64,000 nucleotides of DNA from Prevotella dentasini JCM 15908 (lineage in GTDB: Bacteria; Bacteroidota; Bacteroidia; Bacteroidales; Bacteroidaceae): positions 124,001 to 188,000 of the forward strand of contig NZ_BAKG01000003.1 in the NCBI RefSeq assembly GCF_000614065.1. Direction: 5' to 3'. This document shows, in pieces, positions 46,145 through 55,103 of the stretch. Below the pieces are notes generated by a model. The model saw nothing but the letters and a program-made list of their open reading frames with translations, searched no databases and was not told the DNA's origin. Position 1 is the first letter of the stretch, and every line of letters begins with the position of its first letter. A program made the position numbers and the translations under genes.

Positions 46145-46852
46145 ATGATAATAAAGGTATGTGGCATGCGTGAAGCCGACAACATCCGCGACGTTGCGCA
46201 GCTCGGAATAGACTGGCTGGGGCTTGATTTCCGCCCCGGCAGTCCCCGCTTTGTGCGGCAAGTCTCCTCCCGGGCAGGCATTATACCCGACTATGGCTGC
46301 TTCGGCAAGATATTGAAACCGGGTGAGGAACAAGACGCTTTGTGTGGAAAAGTCAGGATGTGTGGCGTTTTTGCAGACGACATGCCGCAGAATATCATAA
46401 CGAGGGTGGTCAATTACAGTCTTGACATGGTTCAGCTGAATGGGTCGGAAAGTGGCGTGATGATTGATAACCTGCGCCGGACGCTTGACCCCGACATCCG
46501 TCCCGGCATCCTGATAGTGAAGACGCTGCCCCTGTCGTCGGAAGCCGACTTGGCGAAATGCAGGGAATACACAGGCCATGCAGACTATTTCCTTTTTGAG
46601 GTCAAGGCATCGGCGACGCTGGATAGCCGCGAGGCGGCGGACTGGCGTCTTCTCGAAGCCTATGAGGGGGATGTGCCGTTTCTTCTCGGTGGCAGTATCG
46701 GTCCGGAAGATGCGGAGGCCATCCGCTCGCTTTCCCATCCCCGGTTCGTGGGAGTAGACGTAAACGCCGGTTTCGAGGTCGGACCGGCGGTCAAGAATTT
46801 GGAAACGCTCGTCCCATTCGTGCAGGCCTTGCGCAAGCAGCCGGCATACTGA
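46145..46852 (+). CDS. trpF: Phosphoribosylanthranilate isomerase
   Basis: TIM-barrel enzyme of tryptophan synthesis that performs the Amadori rearrangement of phosphoribosylanthranilate (235 residues). The N-terminal 'IIKVCGMREADNIRDVAQLG' holds the catalytic Cys, 'LGLDFRPGSPRFV' and 'VVNYSLDMVQLNGSESG' follow, and the phosphate-binding end is 'PFLLGGSIGPEDAEAIR' with 'GVDVNAGFEVGPAVKNLETL'. It is followed by a glutamine amidotransferase gene after 94 bases, but no other trp genes are in the window. Confidence 0.92.
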   Translation: MIIKVCGMREADNIRDVAQLGIDWLGLDFRPGSPRFVRQVSSRAGIIPDYGCFGKILKPGEEQDALCGKVRMCGVFADDMPQNIITRVVNYSLDMVQLNGSESGVMIDNLRRTLDPDIRPGILIVKTLPLSSEADLAKCREYTGHADYFLFEVKASATLDSREAADWRLLEAYEGDVPFLLGGSIGPEDAEAIRSLSHPRFVGVDVNAGFEVGPAVKNLETLVPFVQALRKQPAY

Positions 46853-46946
46853 CAATGCACGCACACCGGCACGAAGCCACAGGCGTGTGCCTCTTCCATG
46901 TTCCGAACGGGTAGGGAAGGGGCTGTAACCTTGAAGATAGAATCCT

Positions 46947-47570
46947 ATGAATAAAGAGGCAGATACAAGAGCTTTTTCCTACGAAGGAAAACAGAGGCAC
47001 AGACGGACAAACTGTGTCATTATAGACAATTACGATTCCTTTACGTACAATCTGGCCCACTTGGTGCGCGAGGCGGGTGCCGATGCTGCGGTGTATGCCA
47101 ACGACCAGTTCGCGCTTTCTCAGTTGGAACCGTTCGACAAAGTCATTCTCAGTCCCGGACCGGGTGTACCCTCGGAGGCCGGACTGCTGTCCGACGTCAT
47201 CAGGCGGTATGCCGGGCTGAAGCCCATACTGGGCGTGTGTCTGGGGCATCAGGCCATAGCAGAGGTCTTTGGCGGAAAGTTGGTGAATCTTTCCGAGGTC
47301 TATCATGGAATGACGACCGAAGGGCGCATAGTGGCCGACGACCCTATCTTCCGTGGACTTCCCGGCCGGCTCACGATGGGACGCTATCATAGTTGGGCAG
47401 TCTCGAGAGAGGGATTTCCCGACTGCTTGGAAATCACTGCCGAGAGCGCGGAAGGCAATATAATGGCTCTTCGCCACCGCCAGTTCGCTATCCACGGCAT
47501 CCAGTTTCATCCCGAGAGCGTGCTGACCCCGATGGGAAAGAAGATAATAGTCAACTGGCTGGAAGAGTGA
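46947..47570 (+). CDS. trpG: Anthranilate/aminodeoxychorismate synthase glutamine amidotransferase subunit
   Basis: Class I glutaminase of 207 residues supplying ammonia to anthranilate synthase (TrpE) or aminodeoxychorismate synthase (PabB). The N-terminal 'VIIDNYDSFTYNLAHLVREA' and 'VILSPGPGVPSEAGLL' precede the nucleophile region 'ILGVCLGHQAIAEVFGGKL' and the His/Glu pair in 'IHGIQFHPESVLTPMGKKI'. It has about 22 extra N-terminal residues. The partner synthase is not nearby, so TrpG and PabA roles cannot be separated; trpF upstream favours the tryptophan pathway. Confidence 0.88.
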   Translation: MNKEADTRAFSYEGKQRHRRTNCVIIDNYDSFTYNLAHLVREAGADAAVYANDQFALSQLEPFDKVILSPGPGVPSEAGLLSDVIRRYAGLKPILGVCLGHQAIAEVFGGKLVNLSEVYHGMTTEGRIVADDPIFRGLPGRLTMGRYHSWAVSREGFPDCLEITAESAEGNIMALRHRQFAIHGIQFHPESVLTPMGKKIIVNWLEE

Positions 47571-48085
47571 TATGTGCGGCAGGAAATCATCCTATAGAGG
47601 GATGGGCTTGTAAATATCAGATTATTAACGGCTTACAATGGTAAAATGAAAACGCCGTTTTCGTAATGTCAAAGTGCCGTTTTCGCATCGCGAAACGGGC
47701 TTGTTCGCAGTGCGAAAGCGGCATTTTCGTTTCACCGTCTCTATCCTTCTGACTATCAGCAATCTCCATCCTCTGTATTCGTGCTATCATATCAAGACCA
47801 CATGTGCTGCTCTGCCGAAAGGCGGGCATGACCAAATAAAACTATCAGACTTTCTGAAAAATGGCAGGAAGAGCGTTTCCATACCCACACACCTTTTTAT
47901 ATATAACAGGCAAAATGCAAAGACAGAACCTGCCGTTCGCCGGTGGATGATGCCACCATATAGGCCTGCCAGATGGCGAAGAACACAAAAATATAAGATG
48001 AATACAATAAATTATTGGAAAAATTACTGCTTCTTTGAAAATAAAATAGTAATTTTACGGCACAGAAACTTAAAAAATAAGCCAC
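47571..48085. other. 515-base intergenic region
   Basis: Contains a four-unit 22-bp array (47649-47736). The rest, up to the Nudix-like regulator, is AT-rich toward its right end (TAATTTTA at 48050-48057 could be a promoter element) and shows no supported gene. Confidence 0.55.
47649..47736. repeat. 22-bp periodic array G (4 units, AAAGTGCCGTTTTCG core)
   Basis: Units begin at 47649, 47671, 47693 and 47715. They parallel array B unit by unit (AAAGTG second, GAAACGG third, TGCGAAAGCGGCA fourth), which indicates shared descent rather than independent origin. Located between trpG and the Nudix-like regulator gene. Confidence 0.85.
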
Positions 48086-48763
48086 ATGACAAAATATTAT
48101 CAGGAGGCAGAGCGGATATTGGTCTCTGTTGACTGCATAGTCTTTGGATTTGAAGACAATCAGCTGAAACTTCTCATCGGGCGCAGAAAAGTTGAGCCGG
48201 GAGCAGGAGAATGGTCGCTCTATGGCGGATTCGTCCGGCACAACGAGAATCTGAAAGACGCCGCCAACCGCGTATTGCTCGAGTGTACCGGCATCAGCAA
48301 GACCTTCATACAGCAGGTGGGAGCCTTCGGAAAGGTAGACCGCGACCCCGGCGACCGCGTCATCACCGTTGCCTACTATGCCCTCATCAACGTAAGCGAC
48401 TACGATGAGAGTCTCCTACAGCAGTTTGAACTGCAATGGGCAAGCCTCGACCAGCTTCCCCCGCTCTACGGCGACCATGCCGAAATGGTAGACAAGGCAC
48501 TCATCCTGCTCAGAAAGCAAATCACGAGCGAACCTGTCAGCTTCCGGCTTCTTCCCGACCTCTTCACTCTCACCCAGCTGCAACATGTTCATGAAGCCGT
48601 ATTAGGCGAGAAAATAGACAAGCGCAACTTCCGCAAGCGTATCAAGCAGATAGAATATATTGAGAAGACCGAACTGATAGACAAGACTTGCAGTAAACGC
48701 GGAGCGGCACTTTTCCGATTCAATCTGAAGGCATATCGGATAGCACCCGTCTTCAAGCTCTGA
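48086..48763 (+). CDS. Nudix-related transcriptional regulator (AraR/NrtR-like)
   Basis: 225-residue protein with an N-terminal Nudix-fold domain and a C-terminal winged-helix domain. The Nudix box is degenerate: 'GGFVRHNENLKDAANRVLLE' followed by 'CTGI' lacks the paired glutamates needed for hydrolysis, so a ligand-sensing rather than catalytic role is likely. The C-terminal 'LTQLQHVHEAVLGEKIDKRN' and 'FRKRIKQIEYIEKTEL' fit the DNA-binding half of the NrtR/AraR group. In Bacteroides a relative controls arabinose use; here it precedes tkt and rpiB, and pentose metabolism is the likely target. The effector is inferred. Confidence 0.83.
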   Translation: MTKYYQEAERILVSVDCIVFGFEDNQLKLLIGRRKVEPGAGEWSLYGGFVRHNENLKDAANRVLLECTGISKTFIQQVGAFGKVDRDPGDRVITVAYYALINVSDYDESLLQQFELQWASLDQLPPLYGDHAEMVDKALILLRKQITSEPVSFRLLPDLFTLTQLQHVHEAVLGEKIDKRNFRKRIKQIEYIEKTELIDKTCSKRGAALFRFNLKAYRIAPVFKL

Positions 48764-48902
48764 CCAAAAGATACTCCCCACGCTCCACAAAGCCGGGTGT
48801 CCCAATACCAAACTACGGCCTTGAATAGGGAGAAGAAAAAGAAGCGGCAGGAAACAACAACACGGTAGATTATAAATCTTTTGAAAATTGTCTCCATTTT
48901 AT

Positions 48903-48933
48903 TTTGCTTTCTGCTAATTATTAGCTATATTTG
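48903..48933 (+). promoter_or_regulatory. Promoter for tkt-rpiB
   Basis: TTTG at 48903-48906, 19-base spacer, TATATTTG at 48926-48933, then C: a full match to the consensus. It rules out a TTG at 48931 as start and supports ATG 48964. Confidence 0.8.
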
Positions 48934-48963
48934 CAACAATTAAAAACAAATCCTATCTATAAT

Positions 48964-50982
48964 ATGAACGACAAATTGCTTATGAACCGCGCGGCAGACA
49001 ATATCCGAATACTTGCTGCATCGATGGTAGAAAAAGCGAAATCGGGACATCCCGGTGGAGCTATGGGCGGAGCAGACTTTATTAATGTGCTTTTTTCCGA
49101 GTTCCTCGTATATGACCCAGACCAACCAGAATGGACGGGAAGAGACCGCTTTTACCTCGACCCCGGACACATGTCGCCAATGCTCTATTCCGCATTGACG
49201 CTACAGGGAAAATTCACTATCGATGACATCAGGCAGTTCCGCCAGTGGGGTTCTATCACTCCGGGACATCCCGAACGCGACATCAAGCACGGAATAGAAA
49301 ACTCTTCAGGCCCTCTCGGACAGGGACACGCCTATGCAGCAGGTGCGGCGGTTGCTGAAAAGTTCCTCGAAGCACGCTTGGGTAGTACCATGATGCAACA
49401 CAAGATTTACGCCTACATCTCGGACGGCGGCGTACAGGAAGGCATCAGTGCCGAGGTCGGCAGACTGGCAGGCACGCTCGGCCTCAACAATCTCATCATG
49501 TTCTACGATTCAAACGACATTCAGCTCTCCACGGAGTGCGGTGCCGTTATGAACGAAGATACGGCCATGAAGTACAAGTCTTGGGGATGGAACGTCATAA
49601 CCATTGATGGCAATGACCCCGATGCCATCCGCGAGGCTCTCAAGCAGGCCAATGATGAAAAGAGCCGGCCTACGCTGATTATCGGCAACACCGTTATGGG
49701 CAAGGGGGCCAGACAGGCCGATGGCAGCAGCTACGAACACAGCATAAAGACTCATGGTGCACCGCTTGGCGGCGATGCCTATGCCAACACGATAAAGAAT
49801 CTTGGCGGCAATCCTGAAGACCCGTTCCAGATATTCCCCGAAGTACAGAAGATGTACGACGAACGCAATGCCGAACTGCGCAAGATAGTGGCACAACGCC
49901 ACAAGGAAGAGGCAGAATGGGCCGCAAACAACCCGGAAAAGGCCGGGCAGATGAGGCAGTGGTTCTCTGGGGAAGCCCCGAAGATAGACTGGAGCGGCTT
50001 GGAGCAGAAACGCGATGCGCCTACAAGAAACGCTTCGGCAGCCTGTCTCGGACTCTTGGCAGAGCAGGTTCCTAACATGATAGTGTCTTCCGCTGACCTC
50101 AGCAACTCCGACAAGACAGACGGATTCCTCAATAAGACCCATTCACTGACGCGCGACGACTTTTCAGGTGCCTTCTTTCAGGCAGGAGTCAGCGAACTTG
50201 CAATGGCCTGCATGTGCATCGGCATGATGCTGCACGGTGGTGTCATCACGGCAATGGGCACATTCTTCGTCTTCTCCGACTACATGAAACCTGCCGTCCG
50301 TATGGCAGCGCTGATGCGGACTCCCGTCAAATTCGTATGGAGTCACGATGCCTTCCGCGTTGGAGAGGACGGGCCGACACACGAGCCTGTAGAGCAGGAG
50401 GCGCAGATACGCCTTATGGAGAAGTTGCAAAATCATGCCGGACAGGACTCCGTGCGCGTATTCCGCCCTGCCGACAGCGAGGCTGCCACGGTATGCTGGC
50501 AGATGGCCATGGAGAACATGGACACCCCGACAGCCCTTATCTTCTCTCGTCAGGCTATAAAGAGCCTCCCCGAAGGAACCGACTACGAACAGGTACGTAA
50601 GGGAGCATATATCGTGAAGGGTTCGGACGAAGACTTTGACGTTATCCTTATTGCCAGCGGATCGGAAGTGTCTACCTGTGTTGAGGGAGCAGAGCTTCTC
50701 CGTCAGGATGGCTACAAGGTTCGCGTAGTCAGCGTTCCTTCCGAAGGACTCTTCCGTCGCCAGTCAGCAGAGTATCAGGAAAGTATTCTTCCCAAGGCTG
50801 CAAAGAAGTTCGGACTCACTGCCGGACTCCCCGTTACGCTTGAAGGACTGGTAGGTGCCGACGGCAAAGTATTCGGCATGTCCAGCTTCGGTTTCTCTGC
50901 GCCTTACAAAGTATTGGACGAGAAACTCGGCTTTACGGCGGAAAACGTTCGCAAACAAGTAACAGAGTTTATAGCTAAATAA
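48964..50982 (+). CDS. tkt: Transketolase
   Basis: Thiamine-diphosphate enzyme of the pentose phosphate pathway (672 residues) that transfers two-carbon units between ketoses and aldoses. 'KAKSGHPGGAMGGADFINVL' with the catalytic His is at 25-44; 'GPLGQGHAYAAGAAVAEKF' and 'AYISDGGVQEGISAEVGRLA' bind the cofactor and metal; 'VWSHDAFRVGEDGPTHEPVE' marks the pyrimidine domain, and a C-terminal domain follows. Full length. A 12-bp hairpin separates it from rpiB, 55 bases on. Confidence 0.96.
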   Translation: MNDKLLMNRAADNIRILAASMVEKAKSGHPGGAMGGADFINVLFSEFLVYDPDQPEWTGRDRFYLDPGHMSPMLYSALTLQGKFTIDDIRQFRQWGSITPGHPERDIKHGIENSSGPLGQGHAYAAGAAVAEKFLEARLGSTMMQHKIYAYISDGGVQEGISAEVGRLAGTLGLNNLIMFYDSNDIQLSTECGAVMNEDTAMKYKSWGWNVITIDGNDPDAIREALKQANDEKSRPTLIIGNTVMGKGARQADGSSYEHSIKTHGAPLGGDAYANTIKNLGGNPEDPFQIFPEVQKMYDERNAELRKIVAQRHKEEAEWAANNPEKAGQMRQWFSGEAPKIDWSGLEQKRDAPTRNASAACLGLLAEQVPNMIVSSADLSNSDKTDGFLNKTHSLTRDDFSGAFFQAGVSELAMACMCIGMMLHGGVITAMGTFFVFSDYMKPAVRMAALMRTPVKFVWSHDAFRVGEDGPTHEPVEQEAQIRLMEKLQNHAGQDSVRVFRPADSEAATVCWQMAMENMDTPTALIFSRQAIKSLPEGTDYEQVRKGAYIVKGSDEDFDVILIASGSEVSTCVEGAELLRQDGYKVRVVSVPSEGLFRRQSAEYQESILPKAAKKFGLTAGLPVTLEGLVGADGKVFGMSSFGFSAPYKVLDEKLGFTAENVRKQVTEFIAK

Positions 50983-50990
50983 TTTAACCG

Positions 50991-51020
50991 GAATCCTGTA
51001 GCTTTGCTGCTACAGGATTC
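50991..51020 (+). terminator. Perfect 12-bp hairpin between tkt and rpiB
   Basis: GAATCCTGTAGC (50991-51002) pairs with GCTACAGGATTC (51009-51020) around TTTGCT, followed by ATAAAACC rather than a T-run. It may attenuate read-through or stabilise the tkt transcript. Confidence 0.6.
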
Positions 51021-51037
51021 ATAAAACCTAAACGCTT

Positions 51038-51484
51038 ATGGAAATTAAGACAGTAGGTGTTGCTTGCGACCACGCAGGCTTCCCATTGAAGCAGTTCGTT
51101 ATCCAGTATCTCGAAGAGCATAACTATCCTGTAAAGGACTTTGGCTGCAACAGCGACCTCAGTTGCGACTATCCCGACTACGCACACCCATTGGCAGAAG
51201 CCGTTGAAGCCGGTGAGGTTTATCCGGGTATAGCTGTCTGCGGCAGCGGTGAAGGCATGGCAATGACGCTGAACAAGCATCAGGGTGTACGTGCAGGACT
51301 GGCTTGGAACAAGGACATAGCCGAATTAATCCGACAGCACAACGATGCCAATGTGCTTGTTTTGCCGGGCCGGTTCATCGACAACAAGACCGCAGAAAAG
51401 ATTTTGGATGAGTTCTTCAAGGCAAGTTTTGAGGGCGGCCGCCACGAACGCCGTGTCAAGAAGATTGCACTGGGGGGCGAATAA
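51038..51484 (+). CDS. rpiB: Ribose-5-phosphate isomerase B
   Basis: Interconverts ribose-5-phosphate and ribulose-5-phosphate (148 residues). RpiB/LacAB family motifs: 'GVACDHAGFPLKQFVIQYLE' at 7-26, 'YAHPLAEAVEAGEVYPGIAV' leading to the active-site Cys68 in 'CGSGEGMAMTLNKHQGVRAG', and 'NDANVLVLPGRFIDNKTA'. It is second in an operon with transketolase, so both non-oxidative pentose phosphate steps are coexpressed. Confidence 0.95.
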   Translation: MEIKTVGVACDHAGFPLKQFVIQYLEEHNYPVKDFGCNSDLSCDYPDYAHPLAEAVEAGEVYPGIAVCGSGEGMAMTLNKHQGVRAGLAWNKDIAELIRQHNDANVLVLPGRFIDNKTAEKILDEFFKASFEGGRHERRVKKIALGGE

Positions 51485-51828
51485 CAACCGTCTTTCATTG
51501 CACTAACCTAAGTAAAAAACAACAAAACAGGGCACTTCCCAACGGGAGGTGCCCTGAATTGCTTCATAGCCTTTGAGAACCGGCAGGCCCTGCCATGACC
51601 ATTCAGACGCTCAACGCCAAAGAAAAGCATTTGCAGGAAATTGTCCGATTTGCCTGAACCTGAAAGAAGTCAACCCCATTGGGCAATCATCATACGGCTA
51701 TCTGCTTACAGACACAAATCGCTCAAGCCCGAACAAATCATACGAGAGCAGTGCCGAAGACCGATTCGACGGACAATTGCACTGCCGGTCTCAAACTTCA
51801 GTCTCCCGTATCTCAAACTTCCTTCCTG
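51485..51828. other. Convergent intergenic region
   Basis: 344 bases between rpiB and the pyk 3' end. They hold a terminator (51529-51556) and a two-copy 22-bp repeat (51789 and 51811). Short open frames here have no recognisable product. Confidence 0.5.
51529..51556. terminator. Terminator between rpiB and pyk
   Basis: CAGGGCACTTCCC (51529-51540 region) pairs with GGGAGGTGCCCTG around AAC with one G-T pair. On the minus strand it is followed by TTTTGTTGTTTTTTAC; it may serve both directions. Confidence 0.7.
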
Positions 51829-53277
51829 CTATTCTACCGACCCGTCGGGCAGATGGAACTGGTAATCTTTATCGAATACCTTACGAACCTCGTTGATTTC
51901 AAGAAAACTCGTGCCACCGCCAACACCAAATGAACCTGAAAGATAGGCAATCTTGTCGTCAAGGCTGATATATCCCTTCTGCCGTAACATGCGCAAGGCT
52001 GCATTAAACATATACTGGCTCGACTTGTGCTGCTGCTGATAGATGGGAATAATGCCATAGCTGAGGTTCAGCCAACGCTGCACCTTTTCCCTGTAGCAGA
52101 TAGCCAGCACTGGGTTAGGGCCGCGGAAGGCTGCCAGATTGCGTGCCGTCTGTCCAGTAGAACTATCGGTGATGATACCCTTCACGCCCAATACCTCCGT
52201 CGACTCAATGGCACTCTTTGCCAAAAACTCGCGTTGGTCGCTGCGATTGCTCAACGGCATAGCCATAAAACCGTGCTTATGGGCATCCTGCTCTGCCTGT
52301 TCGGCAATACGGGCCATCGTCTGCACCGCCTCCAAGGGATATTTTCCGCTCGCCGTCTCTCCACTGAGCATCAGCGCGTCGGTATGGCTGTAAATGGCAT
52401 TGGCTATATCAGTTACCTCTGCACGGGTAGGACGCGGATTGCTAATCATCGTGTGGAGCATTTGCGTCGCCACGATAACCGGCTTCTTCTTGGCAATGCA
52501 CTTCTGAATTATGCTGCGCTGAATACCCGGAATCTGCTCGATAGGTACCTCAATACCCAAGTCGCCACGCGCAACCATGATGCCATAGGAGGCATCAATA
52601 ATCTCGTCGATATTGTCAACGCCCTCCTGATTCTCTATCTTGGAGATAATCTTGATGTCCGAGCCGTGCTCGTCGAGAATCTTCTGTACCTCCATCACAT
52701 CGGCAGCCGACCGCACGAACGAATGGGCAATGAAGTCTATATCCTCCTCAATGGCAAGGAGAATGTTCGCCTTATCTTTCTCTGTCAGGGCAGGAAGGTC
52801 AATATGCTCGCCCGGGACGTTCACGCTCTTGTGCGAGCCCAGTTCTCCGTCGTTCTGTACCTGTGCCACCAACATCGGACCATCGTTTTCCAACACCTTC
52901 ATACCGAGCGCGCCATCGTCGAAAAGTATATTGTCGCCGACCTTTACATCCCGTGCAATGTCAGGGTAAGAGACGTTTACGATATCGTGGGATGACTCTA
53001 CCTCCGGGCGGCCAAATATCTTCACCATATCGCCCGTCTTATAGCTGATAGGTTCGTCTACCCCTGTCGTCCTCACTTCCGGTCCCTTTGTGTCGATGAG
53101 CAAGGCCAAATGGGAAGACACGGCACGCGTATTGCGAATAATCTGACGGATGCCATCGGGTGTGGCATGAGCCGTATTCATGCGCACTACATTCATTCCG
53201 GCAAAGAACAGCTTGCGGAGGAAGTCTACATCACAGCGGCGGTCGCTGATAGAGCATACGATTTTGGTCTGTTTCAT
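51829..53277 (-). CDS. pyk: Pyruvate kinase
   Basis: Glycolytic enzyme making ATP and pyruvate from phosphoenolpyruvate (482 residues). 'KIVCSISDRRCDVDFLRKLF' and 'GMNVVRMNTAHATPDGIRQI' form the N-terminal barrel strands, 'LLIDTKGPEVRTT' and 'IKIISKIENQEGVDNIDEII' hold the substrate and metal-binding Lys and Glu, and 'KPVIVATQMLHTMISNPRPT' with 'RAEVTDIANAIYSHTDALML' is the signature region. The C-terminal allosteric domain is complete. 'MNTAHAT' replaces the common MNFSHG. Convergent with tkt-rpiB. Confidence 0.95.
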   Translation of the reverse strand: MKQTKIVCSISDRRCDVDFLRKLFFAGMNVVRMNTAHATPDGIRQIIRNTRAVSSHLALLIDTKGPEVRTTGVDEPISYKTGDMVKIFGRPEVESSHDIVNVSYPDIARDVKVGDNILFDDGALGMKVLENDGPMLVAQVQNDGELGSHKSVNVPGEHIDLPALTEKDKANILLAIEEDIDFIAHSFVRSAADVMEVQKILDEHGSDIKIISKIENQEGVDNIDEIIDASYGIMVARGDLGIEVPIEQIPGIQRSIIQKCIAKKKPVIVATQMLHTMISNPRPTRAEVTDIANAIYSHTDALMLSGETASGKYPLEAVQTMARIAEQAEQDAHKHGFMAMPLSNRSDQREFLAKSAIESTEVLGVKGIITDSSTGQTARNLAAFRGPNPVLAICYREKVQRWLNLSYGIIPIYQQQHKSSQYMFNAALRMLRQKGYISLDDKIAYLSGSFGVGGGTSFLEINEVRKVFDKDYQFHLPDGSVE

Positions 53278-53299
53278 ATTTGTGTGTTTGATATTTAAC

Positions 53300-53605
53300 T
53301 TAATTGGACATGGCGGAGAATATTATGTACAGGAAGGCAGAAAGAGCGATGAGGGAGAAGAGCACTACAATGAACACGACCGTTACCTTCCTGCCCAAAG
53401 ACCAACCATCCGGCCTTGCAGACTGCACTGCCGGCTGCCGTCGGACATCAAGAGGAGCATCCTGCCGTTCCGAAACCTCTGCCATGGGGGTAGCCACCAC
53501 CGCAGACTGACCGCAGAACGGGCAGTTACATCTGACCGTCTGTCCCTGCTGCGCCTCTATGCCGAAAGGTTTGCCACAATGTTTACAAGTAATCTGAAAC
53601 TGCAT
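53300..53605 (-). CDS. Small zinc-ribbon membrane protein
   Basis: 101-residue protein with an N-terminal zinc-ribbon-like fold ('ITCKHCGKPFGIEAQQGQTV', then 'RCNCPFCGQ': Cys pairs CxxC and CxC-x2-C), a polar linker and one C-terminal membrane helix ('VTVVFIVVLFSLIALSAFLY'). ATG 53605 is the start because the zinc ribbon begins immediately. It is a paralogue of the protein encoded just upstream on the same strand: 'MEYRVTCNHCRGRF' there aligns with 'MQFQITCKHCGKPF' here. Function unknown; tethering of a zinc ribbon to the inner face of the membrane is inferred. Confidence 0.7.
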   Translation of the reverse strand: MQFQITCKHCGKPFGIEAQQGQTVRCNCPFCGQSAVVATPMAEVSERQDAPLDVRRQPAVQSARPDGWSLGRKVTVVFIVVLFSLIALSAFLYIIFSAMSN

Positions 53606-53618
53606 CTGACTTGATTTT

Positions 53619-54370
53619 CTATTCCACATCGTCTATCAGGAAACTTCCGTCCGTATACACGACCTTTACCAACTTGAATTCTGTTACGCCATCCTGCGAG
53701 AGCCGTACCCTGTACCAGTCGTCGTGGTCGGGCCAGACGCGGAGATTTGCTGCGAGGACCGAGAGGTCGGGAGAGGCAGAAAGGCTTCCGAAAGTTTCCC
53801 ACCATGCTACTCTCTGAATAGCTTCGTAGCGTTCGTCCAACACAGGAGCACCGAAGAGGCGCACCCGACAATTGTCCGTCAGATACTGCCCATAAAAGGT
53901 AGGGTCGCCTCCGGCCAGCACCGCCTTTCTGTAGAAAGACTCTATAAACCTGCAAGTAGACTCCTGCCGGCGTCGGGCCTGAGCTCGGCAATGGCCTTGT
54001 TTCGTAGAGCCTGTTGCAGACGGGCTACGGAGTCGCGGTGGGCTTTCCGCTGACGTTGCTCCAGAGCCGCTTCTTCCGTCTCATGGTGCTGCCAGCAGAC
54101 GAAGCCGGCAACGGCACCGCCCCCCAACAGCACAACCCCCAATACCGCAACGAGCATCCTTGCCATACCGCCCGGCTTCTCAGGGAGTGGCCGGGCTGTC
54201 GGATGCGGCTCGGAAGAGCCTGCCTGCTGGGACACGACAACAGGCCGGCGGGGCAGCCTGACCAACAGCGACTGCGAGCAATAGGGACATGTGCAGCGCA
54301 TCTGCTCCCTATCGCCGGATTCTATTTGAAATCTCCCCCTACAATGATTGCAAGTAACCCGATACTCCAT
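53619..54370 (-). pseudogene. Zinc-ribbon membrane protein with C-terminal domain, frameshifted
   Basis: About 250 residues when repaired. An N-terminal zinc ribbon ('VTCNHCRGRFQIES', 'RCTCPYCSQSLL') is followed by a linker, a membrane helix ('MLVAVLGVVLLGGGAVAGFV'), an Arg/Gln-rich coiled coil and a C-terminal globular part ('LTDNCRVRLFGAPVLDERYE', 'DDWYRVRLSQDGVTEFKLVK'). The frame breaks near 53984: as read one product ends 'AELRPDAGRSLLAGL', while 'QARRRQESTCRFIESFYRKA' continues in another frame. One added base gives 'AIAEAQARRRQEST'. ATG 54370 is the start. Paralogue of the gene 14 bases downstream. Confidence 0.72.
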
Positions 54371-54454
54371 GACTGCCGTCTCTTCGTCTGTCTTAGCCGC
54401 TGCCACCGCAACAAAAACCTTTGGCGCAATTGCCGGAAACAGCTGTATATTCTG

Positions 54455-54462
54455 CAAAATTA
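54455..54462 (-). promoter_or_regulatory. -7 element for the zinc-ribbon gene pair
   Basis: The minus strand reads TAATTTTG then C, about 85 bases before ATG 54370. No clear TTTG is found upstream. Confidence 0.45.
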
Positions 54463-54850
54463 AGTTTTTTCTTTGGGAACAGGAAATATTTTAGGCAATA
54501 TTACCGAAGTTCCACCCCTCTTTTATTGTTTGTCCGAAAATCCCGGTATGGCCTGCCGACACGAGCAGACAAGGAACTCATGGCAAGAGGTCTCCCCCCA
54601 AGTGCCCTCATACGGTTCGGTCAGCAGCTCCCGTGGACGAGGACGAACCATCGGAACACAAAAAACATCTTCTTATTCTCCGTCTACAAACAGTCCCTGA
54701 TGCTCGGGAAAAAATGCTGCCGACAGGGGAAGGCCTCATCATTGTGTAAAGAAAATTCTGCCAATAAGCCTGAGACCATCATCATAAACAAGGCCAAGAA
54801 AAAGCAAAACATAAACAGCTGACAATCAAGGACATCCAAACGGATAAAGC

Positions 54851-54938
54851 TGCAAGCACCTTTCGCATGACGAAAACGGCACTTTCGCCCGGCGAAAGTG
54901 TCGTTTTCATTGCACGAAAGTGTCCCTTTCGCGAGGAG
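54851..54938. repeat. 22-bp periodic array H (4 units, AAAGTGsCACTTTCG core)
   Basis: Units begin at 54851, 54873, 54895 and 54917. GAAAACGGCACTTTCG (54872-54887) pairs with CGAAAGTGTCGTTTTC (54893-54908) around CCCGG with one G-T pair. It lies downstream of the TonB receptor gene. Confidence 0.85.
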
Positions 54939-55103
54939 AGAACGGAGCGTTTAGAAAACGGATGTTGCGGATGGTTTCTATGGACAGGGCTGCGGCTGTG
55001 ATTAATGGTGCAGGGTATGTATTCTTGTCGGCCGATGAAGGAGCGGTAAAGCCGTAAAGGGGAGTAGGGCTACGGGCGTTCTTGACTTGCCGTCTGTCAA
55101 TGG

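Noticed and set aside
54421..54822. Possible gene upstream of the zinc-ribbon pair
   Set aside because: It overlaps the divergent promoter region and its translation shows no hydrophobic, domain or codon pattern of a real protein.
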